Positions 27,980 to 38,009 of a stretch of DNA of 64,000 bases are shown here, piece after piece. The translations under genes were made by a program, and so were the position numbers. The stretch's first letter is position 1. Each line of letters starts with the position of its first letter. The stretch is from VAZQ01 sp963840535. GTDB lineage: Bacteria > Pseudomonadota > Alphaproteobacteria > Rhizobiales > Xanthobacteraceae. Below the pieces are notes generated by a model, which did no database searches, was not told the origin of the DNA, and saw only the letters and a list, made by a program, of their open reading frames with translations. The stretch covers positions 1-64,000 of the forward strand of contig CAWIZJ010000013.1 of assembly GCA_963840535.1 (NCBI GenBank), written 5' to 3'.

Positions 27980-29468
27980 CTAGGGCATGCACACAACTCG
28001 GTGCGACAGAATGACTCACCGCGAGTTTAGGGATTTCCAGCACCCTGATTCGTGTGATTCTGCCTGCGACACTTTCGGCAACCGGGAGTGTCGCGATGTC
28101 ACTGGAAAACTTATCATTGGGCCGGTTCGGGGATCGTCGTCTCGACAAAAGGGGGCGACATTTCTCCAGGACATGGTTGCGCGTCCCACCGTCTGCCTGC
28201 GTCGGCTGGGGCGCGGCCGGCGACCGCAGGAGGTCGGGTTTGGGCGATTTCTTGCGAACCCTCGAGTGACAGTTGACCGGTTGATTGAAGGATGGAGTGA
28301 TCAAACCACAGTGGCGGCCACGGGCCGACACGTGCTGGCCATCCAAGACACCAGCGAGATCAATTTCCACACCACACCGAATCGCCGGCGCGGCCTGGGC
28401 AAGATCGGCAAGGGAAGCGGCCGGGGATTGCTGTTGCACGGCATGGTGGCGGTCGACGCCAACAATGGCAGCTGCCTCGGCTTGGTGGCAGGACGGATCT
28501 GGACGCGCCGTGGCTTGGTCAAAATGGCGCATCAGAAGCGCTGTTCGAACAAGAAGGAGTCGCATCGTTGGACTACGACCGCCGAACAGGCCAAGAGCGT
28601 GCTCAAAGGTGCTGTCACGGTTACGGTGGTCGGCGATCGTGAGAGCGACTTCTTCGCTGCTTGGGCGACGGTGCCGGAAGAGAGCTTCCACCTGATTGCG
28701 CGTTCCATGCACGACCGGCGTCTGGCCAGCGGTGAGAGCCTTTACGCCACAGCAGAGGGCTTTGCCTTCACGACAACGCGCCTCATCGCACTGCCTGAGC
28801 GGGATCTCAAGCGTTCGGCGCGCTTGGCGAAGCTGAGCTTGAGGTTCGGCAAGATCGAAATAGCTCGCCCGTGCAACACTCCTGATCGTAAGCTGCCGAA
28901 GTCGGTGCCACTGACGTTCATCGAGGTGATCGAGCGTGATCCGCCCCGAGGCACTGCGCCGGTGCACTGGCGGCTTCTCACCACGCATGAGGTCGCTGAC
29001 GCCGATGCCGCCTGGCAAATCGTCGACTGGTACAAAATGCGTTGGATCATCGAGCAATTCTGGCGGCTGCTGAAGCAGCAGGGCCTCCAACTCGAAGACA
29101 GTCAAGTCGAAACCGCCGACCGCCTGATAAAGCTCTCCGCCATCGCCGCCAAGGCTGCCGTCGTCACGCTTCAACTTCTTCAGGCGCGAAATGCGCCCGT
29201 ATCCGAGCCCGCCACCATTGCCTTTGCAGCCGACGAATTGGCTGTGCTCGACAGCCTCAACTCGCAGCTCGAAGGCAAAACATCGCTCCAGAAAAACCCG
29301 TATCCCAAAGAAAGTCTTCCCTGGGCAGCCTGGATAATTGCAAAGCTCGGAGGTTGGGACGGTTATCCCTCTTCCAAGCCACCAGGTCCGATCACCTTCA
29401 AACATGGCCTTCAAGAATTCCATGCTACGGTCGCAGGATGGAAACTCAAAAATGTGTGCATGCCCTAG
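27980..29468 (+). mobile_element. Complete IS4-family insertion sequence
   Basis: The ends are a 16-bp inverted repeat: ctagggcatgcacaca at 27980-27995 and its complement at 29453-29468. The flanks carry a perfect 10-bp direct repeat, ccgcttgcgg (27970-27979 and 29469-29478), as expected for target duplication by IS4-family elements. It is 1489 bp long with a single transposase gene. The target is the dispersed ccctaaccctcccc-cgcttgcgggg palindrome seen also near 4010. Confidence 0.93.
28096..29468 (+). CDS. IS4-family transposase
   Basis: The start MSLENLSLGRFGDRRLDKRG at 28096 shifts frame near 28160 into FLQDMVARPTVCLRRLG and RFLANPRVTVDRLIEGW, the usual N-terminal DNA-binding region. The catalytic core shows the first Asp in HVLAIQDTSEINFHT, the second in VTVVGDRESDFFAAWA, and the Y-(2)-R-(3)-E-(6)-K signature in DWYKMRWIIEQFWRLLKQQG. 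The stop lies in the right inverted repeat. About 457 residues. One apparent indel may be a read error, so the enzyme could be active. Confidence 0.88.
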
Positions 29469-29637
29469 CCGCTTGCGGGGGAGGGAAGGGAGGGGGCCGT
29501 CGCGCGAGCCGGGATCCAGTACCCTCCGGCCGCGCAGCAACACGAGGGCCTATTGGTTACTGGATTCCGGCTCTCGCTCGCCGGGCAACGAGCCCGGCTT
29601 GCTCGGCCGGAACGACAATGGAGAATGTCGTGGGGCC

Positions 29638-31067
29638 CTACAGCACCTTGCCCGGATTGAGGATGCCTTTGGGGTCGAGCGTGCGCTTGAGGGTGCGCAT
29701 CAGGGCGAGCGCCACCGGATCCTTCACCTTGGGCAGCAGCTCGCGCTTCATCACGCCGATGCCGTGCTCGGCCGAGATCGAGCCGCCGTGTCGCGCCACC
29801 ACCGCGAACACCGCCGCGTTGACCTCGTCCCAGCGCGCAAGAAACGCAGCCTTGTCGGCATCGGCGGGCTGCGCCACGTTGTAATGGATGTTGCCGTCGC
29901 CGAGATGGCCGAACGGCAGCGGCCGCGCGCCCGGGATCAGCTGCGCGACGGCCGCATTGGCCTCCGCGATGAAGGCCGGCACGGCGGCGACCGGCACCGA
30001 GACATCGTGCTTGATCGAGCCGCCGGCGTGGCGCTGCACCTCGCCGAACATCTCGCGGATGCGCCAGAACATTTTGGTCTGATCGAGGCTGTCGGCGATG
30101 GTGGCGTCGGCGAGCAGCCCGCGCTCGAGGCCTTGCGCCAGGATTTCCTCCAGCTGCTCGCGCAATCCCGAGCGCGCCTGCGACGACAGCTCGATCAGCA
30201 CGTACCAGGGATGCTTTTGCGGCAGCGGATCGCGGCAGCCGGCGCCGTGCTCAAGCACCAGATCGACGCCCAGGCGCAGCATCAATTCGAAGCTGGTGAC
30301 GCCGCCGGCGGTGCGCTCGACGCGCAAGCCCGAGCAGGGCGAGCGCCGCCTCCGGCGAGGGCACGCCGACGAAGGCGGTTTCCACCGAGCGCGGCCGTGG
30401 CACCAGCCGCAACACCGCCGCGGTGATGACGCCGAGCGTGCCCTCGGCGCCGATGAACAGGTTGTTGAGATCGTAGCCGGTATTGTCCTTCTTGAGCTTG
30501 TTGAGGTTGTTGAGCACGCGCCCGTCGGCGAGCACGACTTCGAGGCCGAGCGCATGCGAGCGCGCGATGCCGTGGGCGAGCGCCGCGGTGCCGCCGGCAT
30601 TGGTCGAGAGGTTGCCGCCGATGGTGCAGGTGCCCTCCGACGGCAGCAATTGCGGATAGAGCCGATCGACCGCGGCGGCGGCTTCCCGCGCCCGCTGCAG
30701 CGTCACGCCGGCTTCGCAGGTCATGGTGTTGGAGACCGGATCGACCTCGCGGATGCGGTCGAGGCGGTTGAGCGACAGCACGATCTCGCCGTGCTGCGGG
30801 ATCTGGCCGCCGACCAGGCCGGTATTGCCGCCCTGCGGCACGATCGCGGTCGCGGTCTCGTCGGCGAGCGCGAGGATGGCGGAGACCTCGCCGACGCTGC
30901 CCGGCCGCAGCACCACCGGGGTGTGGCCGCGGAACATGTCGCGCATCTCCAGGAGATAGGGCGCCTGCGCCTGCGGATCGGTGACGGCGTTCTTGTCGCC
31001 GACGATCGGCGATGAAGCGGGCGAGCAGTGGCAGGCGTCGGGCGGCGGCGGGTGACTTCGAGAGCAT
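29638..31067 (-). CDS. FAD-linked 2-hydroxyacid dehydrogenase (GlcD/D2HGDH-like)
   Basis: Flavoenzyme with an N-terminal PCMH FAD-binding domain (AIVPQGGNTGLVGGQIPQHG, LLPSEGTCTIGGNLSTNAGG, YDLNNLFIGAEGTLGVITAA) and a C-terminal FAD-oxidase domain (PFGHLGDGNIHYNVAQPAD, ISAEHGIGVMKRELL). The start MLSKSPAAARRLPLLARFIA is at 31067. Frameshifts near 31010 and 30320 are needed to join the parts. Corrected length is about 475 residues. The His-containing GHLGDGN and the EHGIG word match the D-2-hydroxyglutarate/D-lactate branch. The precise substrate is inferred only. Confidence 0.88.
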
Positions 31068-31078
31068 CAGATCAATTC

Positions 31079-31355
31079 CATGCGATGGGTGTCGCCGGTC
31101 CAAGGATCCAACGACAAAGTGCGGTGCTCGAAGGATGCGACGACCTCAGGCCTGCAATCGGCAGTGCAACGGAGAGAACTCTACGTTTGGCTTCGCGGGC
31201 GATCAACGCGCCAACACGAAGCTCACGCCACGGTGACGATGCTGATGGCGATGTCGCTCGCATGGTTGGTTAGCGACTCAACTCAAGACCTTGGTACCGT
31301 TGGAGTCGTCCGTGACACCTTCGGAAACTACATTGGTGTCCGATAGAAGCCACAC
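31079..31355 (-). pseudogene. Degenerate VapC (PIN-domain) toxin remnant
   Basis: Downstream of the Phd antitoxin, the minus strand reads VWLLSDTNVVSE at a GTG (31355), the PIN-domain start with its first catalytic Asp. It then drifts into an early stop. Further on, ASDIAISIVTV and, in another frame, GELRVGALIAREAKRRVL recall the 'TVGELRxG' helix with the second acidic residue. The remainder has no recognisable PIN sequence and the distal acidic residues are gone. The toxin must be inactive. Confidence 0.55.
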
Positions 31356-31412
31356 TCTCGATGTTCATACCTTATCGAAAAAATCTGTCATCAAAAATTT
31401 CGCGTCTGTTTA

Positions 31413-31679
31413 TCAGCGAAAGGTCATTCCGAAGTCATTTGGTTCGAAATCAATGCCCTCTGTTGCACCGCGATACTTCTTCGAGCGTTCGACAAAACCA
31501 GCAAGGGTCGGCTCCTCAGCCACTTTTGGACGGATGTCGAAGCGTTCCGGGTCAACGATCACGACGGCTTTCTTGCCCCGGACCACAACCCGTTGCGGCT
31601 CGCCCGCCCGTGCACGCCGGACAAGCTCCGAGAAACGGGCCTTCGCCTCCTGAATCTTCCAAGTCTCAGCTTTTGCCAT
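31413..31679 (-). CDS. Phd/YefM-family antitoxin
   Basis: Intact protein of 88 residues with the Phd fold: TWKIQEAKARFSELVRRARA, then EPQRVVVRGKKAVVIVDPER, then a C-terminal toxin-neutralising tail (LAGFVERSKKYRGATEGIDF). In such operons it binds its own promoter and blocks the co-encoded toxin. The adjacent toxin gene is degenerate, so this may be an orphan antitoxin. Confidence 0.88.
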   Translation of the reverse strand: MAKAETWKIQEAKARFSELVRRARAGEPQRVVVRGKKAVVIVDPERFDIRPKVAEEPTLAGFVERSKKYRGATEGIDFEPNDFGMTFR

Positions 31680-31762
31680 CGTGCGATCCAAACAATCTGA
31701 CTAGATCGTTCGTAGATAGGCTCCTCCAGCTCACGAAGCAAGCCAAGCGACCGACTCTAGTA

Positions 31763-32782
31763 TCAGCGCGGCGCAGCCGCCCGTTCCAGCCGGTCATTGA
31801 TCGCATCGCCGAGGCCTGGCGCGGCACCGGCATGACCGCGATGGTCGCGGCGCCGCAGGCGTCGAGCGCGCGCAGGTGCGCGAACAGGTTGGCCGCCGCT
31901 TCGATCAGGTCGCCGCGCGACGACAGGTTCAGCGCGACGGTGGCGAGCTCGGCGCCGGCGGCCGGCCGCGGGCCGAAGGCGAGCAGGGCCTCGCCCGCGC
32001 GAATGCGGGTCGCCTCGAGCCGCAGCCGCGCCTGCGGCGCGTAGTGGGAGGCGAGCTGCCCGGGCGCGCGCCGGGCACCGTCGTCGGCAGCGGTCGCGGC
32101 CGGCGACCTCGTCGAGCGAGCGGCAGCACCCGCTCGATCTCGGCGCGCGCGAGCGCGCCGGGCCGCAGCAGCACCGGCCGGTCGAGACAGGCGACGATGG
32201 TCGAATTCCAGTCCCGATCGGCGCCGGCGCCGCCGTCGATGATCAGGTCGATGCGCCCGCGCAGGTCGGCGAGCACGTGCTGCGCGGTCGTCGGCGAGAC
32301 GTGGCCGGAGCGGTTGGCCGACGGCGCCACCACCGGCCGGCCGAAGGCCGCGAGAATGGACTGCGCCACCGGGTGGCCGGCACCCGCACCGCGATGGTGT
32401 CGAGGCCGGCGGTGGCGAGTTCGGAGACCGGGCAGCCGGCGGCCTTGGGCAGCACCAGCGTGAGCGGCCCCGGCCAGAATGCCGCCGCCAGCCGCTCGGC
32501 CGCGGCATCGAAGCGCGCGAGCGGGCGCGCGGCGGCGGCATCGGCCACATGCGCGATCAGCGGATTGAACGAGGGGCGGCCCTTGGCCGCATAGAGCCGC
32601 GCGACCGCCTCGCCGTTGGTCGGCGTCGGCGCCGAGGCCGTAGACGGTCTCGGTCGGGAAACGCGACCAGGCCGCCTGCCTCGAGCGTGCGCGCCGCCGC
32701 GCTCAACCGCCGCGGCGTCGGCCGCGATGCACGTGTGTTGCTCGGCTGCGGCGCTGCATCCCGTGCTGACCTGTGCTTGCAC
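31763..32782 (-). CDS. tsaC: L-threonylcarbamoyladenylate synthase (Sua5 type)
   Basis: Makes threonylcarbamoyl-AMP for the t6A modification of tRNA. Read across several one-base shifts: ERAARTLEAGGLVAFP-TETVYGLGADATNGEA (two breaks near 32640-32660), then VARLYAAKGRPSFNPLIAHV, WPGPLTLVLPKAAGCPVSEL, ILAAFGRPVVAPSANRSGHV and STIVACLDRPVLLRPGALAR. The Sua5 C-terminal domain follows (PGQLASHYAPQARLRLEA) and the protein ends NDRLERAAAPR-stop at 31763. The KxR and SANxSG nucleotide motifs are intact. The start is uncertain. The gene is essential, so the breaks are probably read errors. Confidence 0.9.
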
Positions 32783-32817
32783 TTTGACGGCGCGTGGTTA
32801 TAAGACTGGCCGCCAGT

Positions 32818-32894
32818 CGGAGTGTAGCGCAGTCTGGTAGCGCACCTCGTTCGGGACGAGGGGGTCGCAGGTTCAAATCCTGCCACTCCGACCA
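32818..32894 (+). tRNA. tRNA-Pro (anticodon CGG)
   Basis: A 77-nt cloverleaf including an encoded CCA. The acceptor stem CGGAGTG pairs with CACTCCG. The anticodon stem CCTCG/CGAGG encloses the loop TTCGGGA with anticodon CGG. The T arm contains GGTTCAAATCC. It is divergent from tsaC and about 35 nt separate them. Confidence 0.96.
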
Positions 32895-33175
32895 GATATC
32901 TCACAACAGCATCCAGTACGGGGCCTGATATGGGAGACGAAACATCTCCACCTTTGGAACGGTCCCATGAACAGCAAAGACAGACGGAAGCCTGTCACAG
33001 CGGCCGAGCGTTTGTGCGATTAGTAAGCGTAGCCGGCGCCACGATGGCCGGCGTTGCGGGGCCGCGTATTGCGCGAGCCCTAAGGCCGGCAAGGTCGTGG
33101 CATGTAGGCGCAAGGCGTAGCCGATTGGGCTTGTGGCGCGCGCCTATATCCTTCACCTCCGTTGCGACCGAGTGT

Positions 33176-33391
33176 GTGCATCACAACGAACGACGCGAAA
33201 GGCTGGAGATCAGCCGCTTCGCCCACTACCTCGCCCGCTGGCGCGAGTACCGCCTATCCAACCTCGTGCGGCAGCAGCTCACGCAGGTGGTCGAAGGCTA
33301 CACAGGTCCCTGCGACGAGGAGGCGGCGCGGCACGGCATCGAATGGATGCGCAATCAGTATCGGGCGCGGGGCGAGCGGCCGTCGTTCTAA
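33176..33391 (+). CDS. Small hypothetical protein
   Basis: From a GTG at 33176: VHHNERRERLEISRFAHYLA, RWREYRLSNLVRQQLTQVVE, EEAARHGIEWMRNQYRARGE and RPSF-stop at 33391. The frame is rich in charged helical residues and has good third-position GC bias. About 71 residues. I do not recognise a family, and a start further upstream is possible. Confidence 0.4.
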   Translation: MHHNERRERLEISRFAHYLARWREYRLSNLVRQQLTQVVEGYTGPCDEEAARHGIEWMRNQYRARGERPSF

Positions 33392-33461
33392 GGCGTGTAC
33401 CGTTAACCCGAAGATTGGAGGTCCGTTTTCGAGGATTGGATGTGAAGCCGCAGGTCGACTG

Positions 33462-34139
33462 TCATCTACGGTACACCCGCTCATACAGATTCCGAAGGAT
33501 GATGGCTGTCGCGCCCCAGATTTTGCGATGGCCGAATTGCATGACGTAGGAGTTGAGGGAGAAGCCGTTCCAATCGAGGGTCTCACGTTTGTGATTTTGT
33601 GAGACCATCAAGACAGCGAGCGGCACTTCGAAGGCGTCCTCGACCTCGTCGCGGTTCAGCCGAAGCGCAAAGCCCGGCAACACGCGCGCCAGCACGGGCA
33701 CAATCCGATGGCCGAACGGCGTTATGTGAATGTCGAGATAGCCGATCGGCTCGACGAATTCCCGCGCAAGCCCGATTTCCTCCTCGGCCTCGCGCAGCGC
33801 GGCGGCCGCTGGGCTCGCGTCGCCGGCATCGATCTTGCCGCCGGGAAACGAAATCTCCCCGCCATGGTCGGCGAGACGTGCTGTGCGCTCGGTAAGCAGG
33901 ACGCTCGGCTCGTTGCGTTGGACCACCGGCACCAGCACCGCCGCCGGCCTGATCGGCCGCACCGCCGCGATGGCGGCGACCACGGCAGGATCGGCGTTGT
34001 GCGCGTCGGGGCGCGCAATGGCATCCGGATTGGTCAGCGCTGCCGGCACATCGAACGTCAGCCTTTCTTGCGCGCGGGAAAAGAATTCCGACCCAGTAAC
34101 GAGGCGATTGTCGTGTTCGGCGCCGTCGGTCATTGGCAT
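33462..34139 (-). CDS. CoA pyrophosphatase-type Nudix hydrolase (NudL-like)
   Basis: Intact 225-residue protein. The upstream NudL signature lies in VLLTERTARLADHGGEISFP and the Nudix box in GGKIDAGDASPAAAALREAE followed by EEIGLAREFVEP. It hydrolyses CoA and CoA esters to 4'-phosphopantetheine and 3',5'-ADP. The later segment DWNGFSLNSYVMQFGHRKIW is also typical. The start could be either Met at 34139 or 34133. Confidence 0.92.
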   Translation of the reverse strand: MPMTDGAEHDNRLVTGSEFFSRAQERLTFDVPAALTNPDAIARPDAHNADPAVVAAIAAVRPIRPAAVLVPVVQRNEPSVLLTERTARLADHGGEISFPGGKIDAGDASPAAAALREAEEEIGLAREFVEPIGYLDIHITPFGHRIVPVLARVLPGFALRLNRDEVEDAFEVPLAVLMVSQNHKRETLDWNGFSLNSYVMQFGHRKIWGATAIILRNLYERVYRR

Positions 34140-34150
34140 TCACGCGGCGA

Positions 34151-34900
34151 TCAACTCGCCATATGACTCTGTTTCCGGCCGCGTGCTGGTACTGCGAAGT
34201 CGATGACCGGTCCGAGCGGCACCACACCCGTCGGATTGATGGTCGTGTGGCTCTCGTAGTAGTGGCGTCGGATGTGGTCGAGGTTAACCGTCTCCGCAAT
34301 GTTGGGTAGGTTGTAGATGTCACGGGTAAAGCGCCAGAGCGCCGGATAATCGGCGATGCGCCTCAAGTTGCACTTGAAATGCCCGTGGTACACGGCATCG
34401 AACCGTACCAGCGTGGTGAACAGCCGTAAGTCGGCTTCGGTGAGCCGGTCGCCCGTCAGGAAGCGTGATCCCGACAGCCGCGCCTCCAGCCAATCGAGGG
34501 CCTCGAACAGCGTCACGACGGCTTGTTCGTAGGCGGCCTGCGTGGTGGCAAAGCCGGCGCGGTATACGCCGTTGTTGACGTCCCTGTAGATGCGCTCGTT
34601 GAGCGCATCGATCTGCGCTCGCAAAGGCGCAGGGTAGTAGTCGCCCGACGCCGCTTCAATGCCGTCGAAGGCGCTGTTGAACATGCGGATGATCTCGGCG
34701 GATTCGTTGGAGACGATGGTGCGACGCGCCTTGTCCCAAAGGACCGGCACCGTGACACGACCGTGTAGTGCAGATCCGCTGCAACATAGACCTGGCTCAG
34801 TGTCTCCGCGCCATTGACCGGATCGCCCGTCACGCAGGGGCCCGGAGTGAAGGTCCAGCCCCGCTCGCGCATGCGCCAGTGAACACCGAAAGCAAAACGG
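34151..34900 (-). pseudogene. N-terminally truncated glutathionyl-hydroquinone reductase (YqjG/ECM4-like)
   Basis: From about 34880 the frame gives MRERGWTFTPGPCVTGDPVN and SQVYVAADLHYT, then after a shift near 34755 VPVLWDKARRTIVSNESAEI, IRMFNSAFDGIEAASGDYYP, GSRFLTGDRLTEADLRLFTT and FKCNLRRIADYPALWRFTRD. These are the linker and C-terminal GST domain of the YqjG family. The normal N-terminal domain with the catalytic CPWA motif is absent upstream, where the sequence changes to intergenic DNA before the isochorismatase gene. About 80 residues are missing, so the protein cannot reduce glutathionyl-hydroquinones in the usual way. Confidence 0.7.
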
Positions 34901-34963
34901 CGTTCTTTTGTTCGGCGCGGATAGTCATTGGTGTGGTAGCACCCTGACGTGGTCGCGCAGCCC

Positions 34964-35733
34964 TCATCTGGTTACCTTTACGACGTCTTGGGCCTTCTGG
35001 TAGCTCTCGATCACGGCACCGTAGTTCGGGGCCACGAGCGCATAGAGCTTTGCCAGCTCGGCCGCTTCAGGCCGGTTCCAGGTGCGATGAACTTCCGAGA
35101 GCACCGCATTGGTGGACGTCGGAATGACGCCCGCCTGGGCAAAGCGGGCGACGGTCGTGCGCGAAGTCATCTCGCTCGGATCGCCGGAAGCGTCAATGAC
35201 GGCATAGACCTTAAATCCGGCCGCCCTGGCATCCAGCGCAGGAAACATCACGCAGACACTGGTCCAGACGCCGGCCATAATCAGCGTTTTCTTGCCGGTG
35301 GCGCGTACCGTTTCACAAAGTCCTCGTTGTCCCACGCGTTCACTTCGCCCTTGCGCGACACATAGACCGCGTGCGGTGCCAGCTGGTGAATTTCCGGCAT
35401 CAGCGGTCCGTTTGGCCCGTTAGGCTCGGATGCGGTGGTGATGACCGGTATCTTGAGCAGCGTCGCCAGCTTGACCAGCATCGTTGTGTTCGCCCGCAAT
35501 TCAGCGACGCTGATGTCCTTCACGGTCTGGAACAGGCCGGTCTGGTGATCGAGCAGTAGGATGACGGTGTCGGACGGGTCGAGCAGCGCTGCACCACCGC
35601 CGGTGGGCAGCACACTGGGAGCCCCCGCCCCCGGAATTGACTGGGCGAAGGCCTTCGGGCTCGGTGAGGTGCCGGCCACAATCAGAATGGCCGCCATGAG
35701 TGCGTGCAGAAGATGGCTTCTCAGCTTGGACAT
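34964..35733 (-). CDS. Secreted isochorismatase-like hydrolase (YcaC type)
   Basis: The start MSKLRSHLLHALMAAILIVA at 35733 gives a signal peptide ending near AFAQS. The catalytic Asp lies in DTVILLLDHQTGLFQTVKDI and the Cys in LIMAGVWTSVCVMFPALDAR. One frameshift near 35295 joins GEVNAWDNEDFVKR to VRATGKKTLIMAG. Residues PVITTASEPNGPNGPLMPEI match the family. Corrected length is about 256 residues. An exported member is less common than the cytosolic YcaC hydrolases. Substrate unknown. Confidence 0.85.
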
Positions 35734-36497
35734 GAGACTACCTCTCATTCCGATTATTTTCGAGCAGCGTCTGCCGTAACCGCGAGCGCGGCTCCTGCGG
35801 CTTTTGCCTCGGTCCTCTTAAGCGTGGGTGCCGCGGAGCTGTTCGCTGGCTGGGAGGGCGATCTGAAGGCGCCACGCCTATTGGCGCAGCGCACCGTTTT
35901 CGCCCGCTCATCCGCGAGTGTGATCCTAGCATGCTGGCCTGTCCAGCGCACTTCTCCTTCAAGCCGGTCTGTCAGACGCTGTTCCGCGCTATTGTACCGT
36001 CCGCGACTGGAGCGGTGCGCCATGACCGATCTCGAGAAGCACCGTGATCACGCGCGCTCGTCAGGTGCATTCTGTATGCATCGATATTCTGCTGGGCACT
36101 TGCGAGGTCGAATGATTTAGTCTCGCTTCTTCTTGCAATAATCGAAAGTGCGGACGCAGCTGTCGACCGGTCTCTGGTTGGCACAACTCAGCCGTGGCAG
36201 CTTCGCACCGGTGCATCAGCTGCTGGAGATGGAGCAGCTGTTTGCCGGGGGCTGCTGGGAAGGAATTCAGCGTGATTCTAGAACCCGCGTGGGGTTCCCT
36301 CAATCAATGATCGAACGGGTCACCAAGATGGCGTGTGGATGTCGCCATTATCATGGTGGCTCCGCTGAAAGTTGCCGTGGTAGAGCTTTGCACGATTGAC
36401 CGGGGCTGAAACTTCGGTTCTGCCCAAAAGTCGCGGTTCGCGAAATCGACAAAGACGGACTTGAAGAGATCTAGGCACGAAAACGGAGACGATACCA
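35734..36497. other. Long intergenic stretch without a supported gene
   Basis: About 760 bases with only short, overlapping open frames that lack family signatures on either strand. It contains the region upstream of the DoxX gene, where gaaaacggagacgataccA precedes the ATG at 36498. Degenerate remains cannot be excluded. Confidence 0.5.
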
Positions 36498-36914
36498 ATG
36501 GATTTCCTCAGACCATACGCTCCGCAACTCTTGAGCTTGCTGCGCTTCATGTCGGGCTTGCTGCTCTTGCAGCACGGTACGACTAAGTATTTGAACTTGC
36601 CGGTCTCGCCGATGAACAATGCATCTCCCGCCACGATGTCGGGCGCGGCCGGGATCCTGGAACTGATCGGTGGAGTGCTTCTGATCATCGGCTTGTTCAC
36701 GCGCCCGGTTGCCTTCGTTCTCTCTGGCATGACGGCGGTCGCGTATTTTTATGCGCACGCGCCGAGGGGCTTCTTCCCGATCCTAAACGGTGGTGAGCTT
36801 GCCGCCCTCTATTGTTTTGTATTCCTCTATATCGCATCTGCCGGCGGTGGTGCTTGGAGCGTGGATCGAATTTGGGCGAAGCGTGATGAGGGACAGCTTG
36901 CCCCCATCGATTGA
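36498..36914 (+). CDS. DoxX-family membrane protein
   Basis: Intact 138-residue protein with four hydrophobic helices. The family signature SLLRFMSGLLLLQHGTTKYL starts it, followed by ILELIGGVLLIIGLFTRPVA, FVLSGMTAVAYFYAHAPRGF and GELAALYCFVFLYIASAGGG, ending in SVDRIWAKRDE. DoxX proteins are linked to redox and thiosulfate metabolism in various bacteria, though most members are uncharacterised. Confidence 0.9.
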   Translation: MDFLRPYAPQLLSLLRFMSGLLLLQHGTTKYLNLPVSPMNNASPATMSGAAGILELIGGVLLIIGLFTRPVAFVLSGMTAVAYFYAHAPRGFFPILNGGELAALYCFVFLYIASAGGGAWSVDRIWAKRDEGQLAPID

Positions 36915-36918
36915 GCGG

Positions 36919-36950
36919 AACACCTCTAACAACTCGTTCTCAGAGGTGTT
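36919..36950 (+). terminator. Stem-loop after the DoxX gene
   Basis: aacacctct at 36919-36927 pairs perfectly with agaggtgtt at 36942-36950 across a 14-nt loop, 4 nt after the DoxX stop. The following T tract is weak, so this is a possible rather than a clear intrinsic terminator. Confidence 0.5.
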
Positions 36951-37349
36951 TATACACCAGCGCCGCCAACAGCGATCTACCGCGCGTCACAAATTGGGAA
37001 GGTCTCAATCCTTTCAGATCGCCAGAGATGGCAATCTGAAAGCACTAAGGCCGCCCGCAATCCCGCGCTCTCCGCTTGTGGCACTCTCGACCAATTACGG
37101 CCGTTCAGCAACGGCAGCAATCGAAGTTAAACCGGACGTTCCTCGGAGGCGCGGGAATCAGCGCGCCTGACCCGTATGAGACATGCGGCGACTATCCGCC
37201 GCGCTCGCAATGGTGCACGCCGTGTGCCTATGCGCCACCGGCTTTCACGTAGCTGAGCCAACGATCCCGCGTAGCGCCCGCGTGCTGCCGATATTTTCGA
37301 CCGTGGTGCCGGCCCGTTTCCGGGAGCTCCGAAATCCCTCAATCGCCTT
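36951..37349. other. Intergenic region between DoxX and the TIGR03067 gene
   Basis: About 400 bases. No reading frame on either strand shows a known family or a convincing start site. Confidence 0.5.
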
Positions 37350-37793
37350 TCAGGGCTTGGCGCCCTTGAACGTGATGAGGACATACCCGGACCCACTCCT
37401 TGCCTCGAACGCGGTGGGCCGACGCTCGTCCAGGTTTGGTGCGTTGTCGCAGGTCGTCAGCGTGTCGCCGTCCAGGCCATAAATCCCCTTCCACGCCTTG
37501 CCCTTTAGGACCCCTTCCGTATGCTCGAAGTCAATGGCCGCCGGCTTCGCGCTCGGGTCCACACGGACGGTTCCCGCGTAGAGGGGCTTGCCGTCCTTGG
37601 ACTGGATCTGGAAGCGGTTGCCGGTAAAGGAGAGCCGATGTCCGACAACGTCATCGGCTGCTTTGCCGTCGCGTTCCGCCTTTGTTGCAATCCAGGTCCC
37701 TTGCAGTTGCTTTTGGGCTTGCTCGGCCGGCTGCGCGAGGACAAGCCCGGTCCCGAAAATCAACCAGCACATCGTCGAGATCAGCCGGTGCAT
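37350..37793 (-). CDS. TIGR03067-domain lipocalin-like secreted protein
   Basis: Intact 147-residue protein. A signal peptide (MHRLISTMCWLIFGTGLVLA) is followed by the TIGR03067 core: AQKQLQGTWIATKAERDGKA, HRLSFTGNRFQIQSKDGKPL, AIDFEHTEGVLKGKAWKGIY and TTCDNAPNLDERRPTAFEAR. The family is common in planctomycetes and some proteobacteria, with an uncharacterised beta-sheet domain. Confidence 0.85.
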   Translation of the reverse strand: MHRLISTMCWLIFGTGLVLAQPAEQAQKQLQGTWIATKAERDGKAADDVVGHRLSFTGNRFQIQSKDGKPLYAGTVRVDPSAKPAAIDFEHTEGVLKGKAWKGIYGLDGDTLTTCDNAPNLDERRPTAFEARSGSGYVLITFKGAKP

Positions 37794-38009
37794 AACAGTT
37801 CTCCTGTAATGAGGGGGGCGCTATCTCGCCCGACTTGCGAGCCACGTAGCCGAAACGAGACCACCACCGCCGCTCACGCAGTGATGCCGGAGTAACGGAG
37901 CATGCCACAAGGGTAGCTCTTTTTCCGAAGGGCTTCCAGGATACGGAGACGCCAGGAGACGCCAGCAGTGGGCGATGCCGAGGTCATGCTGCAGCTGGGG
38001 AGGACAGGT

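Noticed and set aside
27759..29543. 594-codon open frame on the minus strand over the IS4-type element
   Set aside because: It is the antisense of the plus-strand transposase, which has the full DDE signature and proper position between the inverted repeats.
32901..33113. Minus-strand frame downstream of tRNA-Pro as an integrated element
   Set aside because: I looked for an integrase or a duplicated tRNA 3' end that would mark an integration site and found neither nearby.
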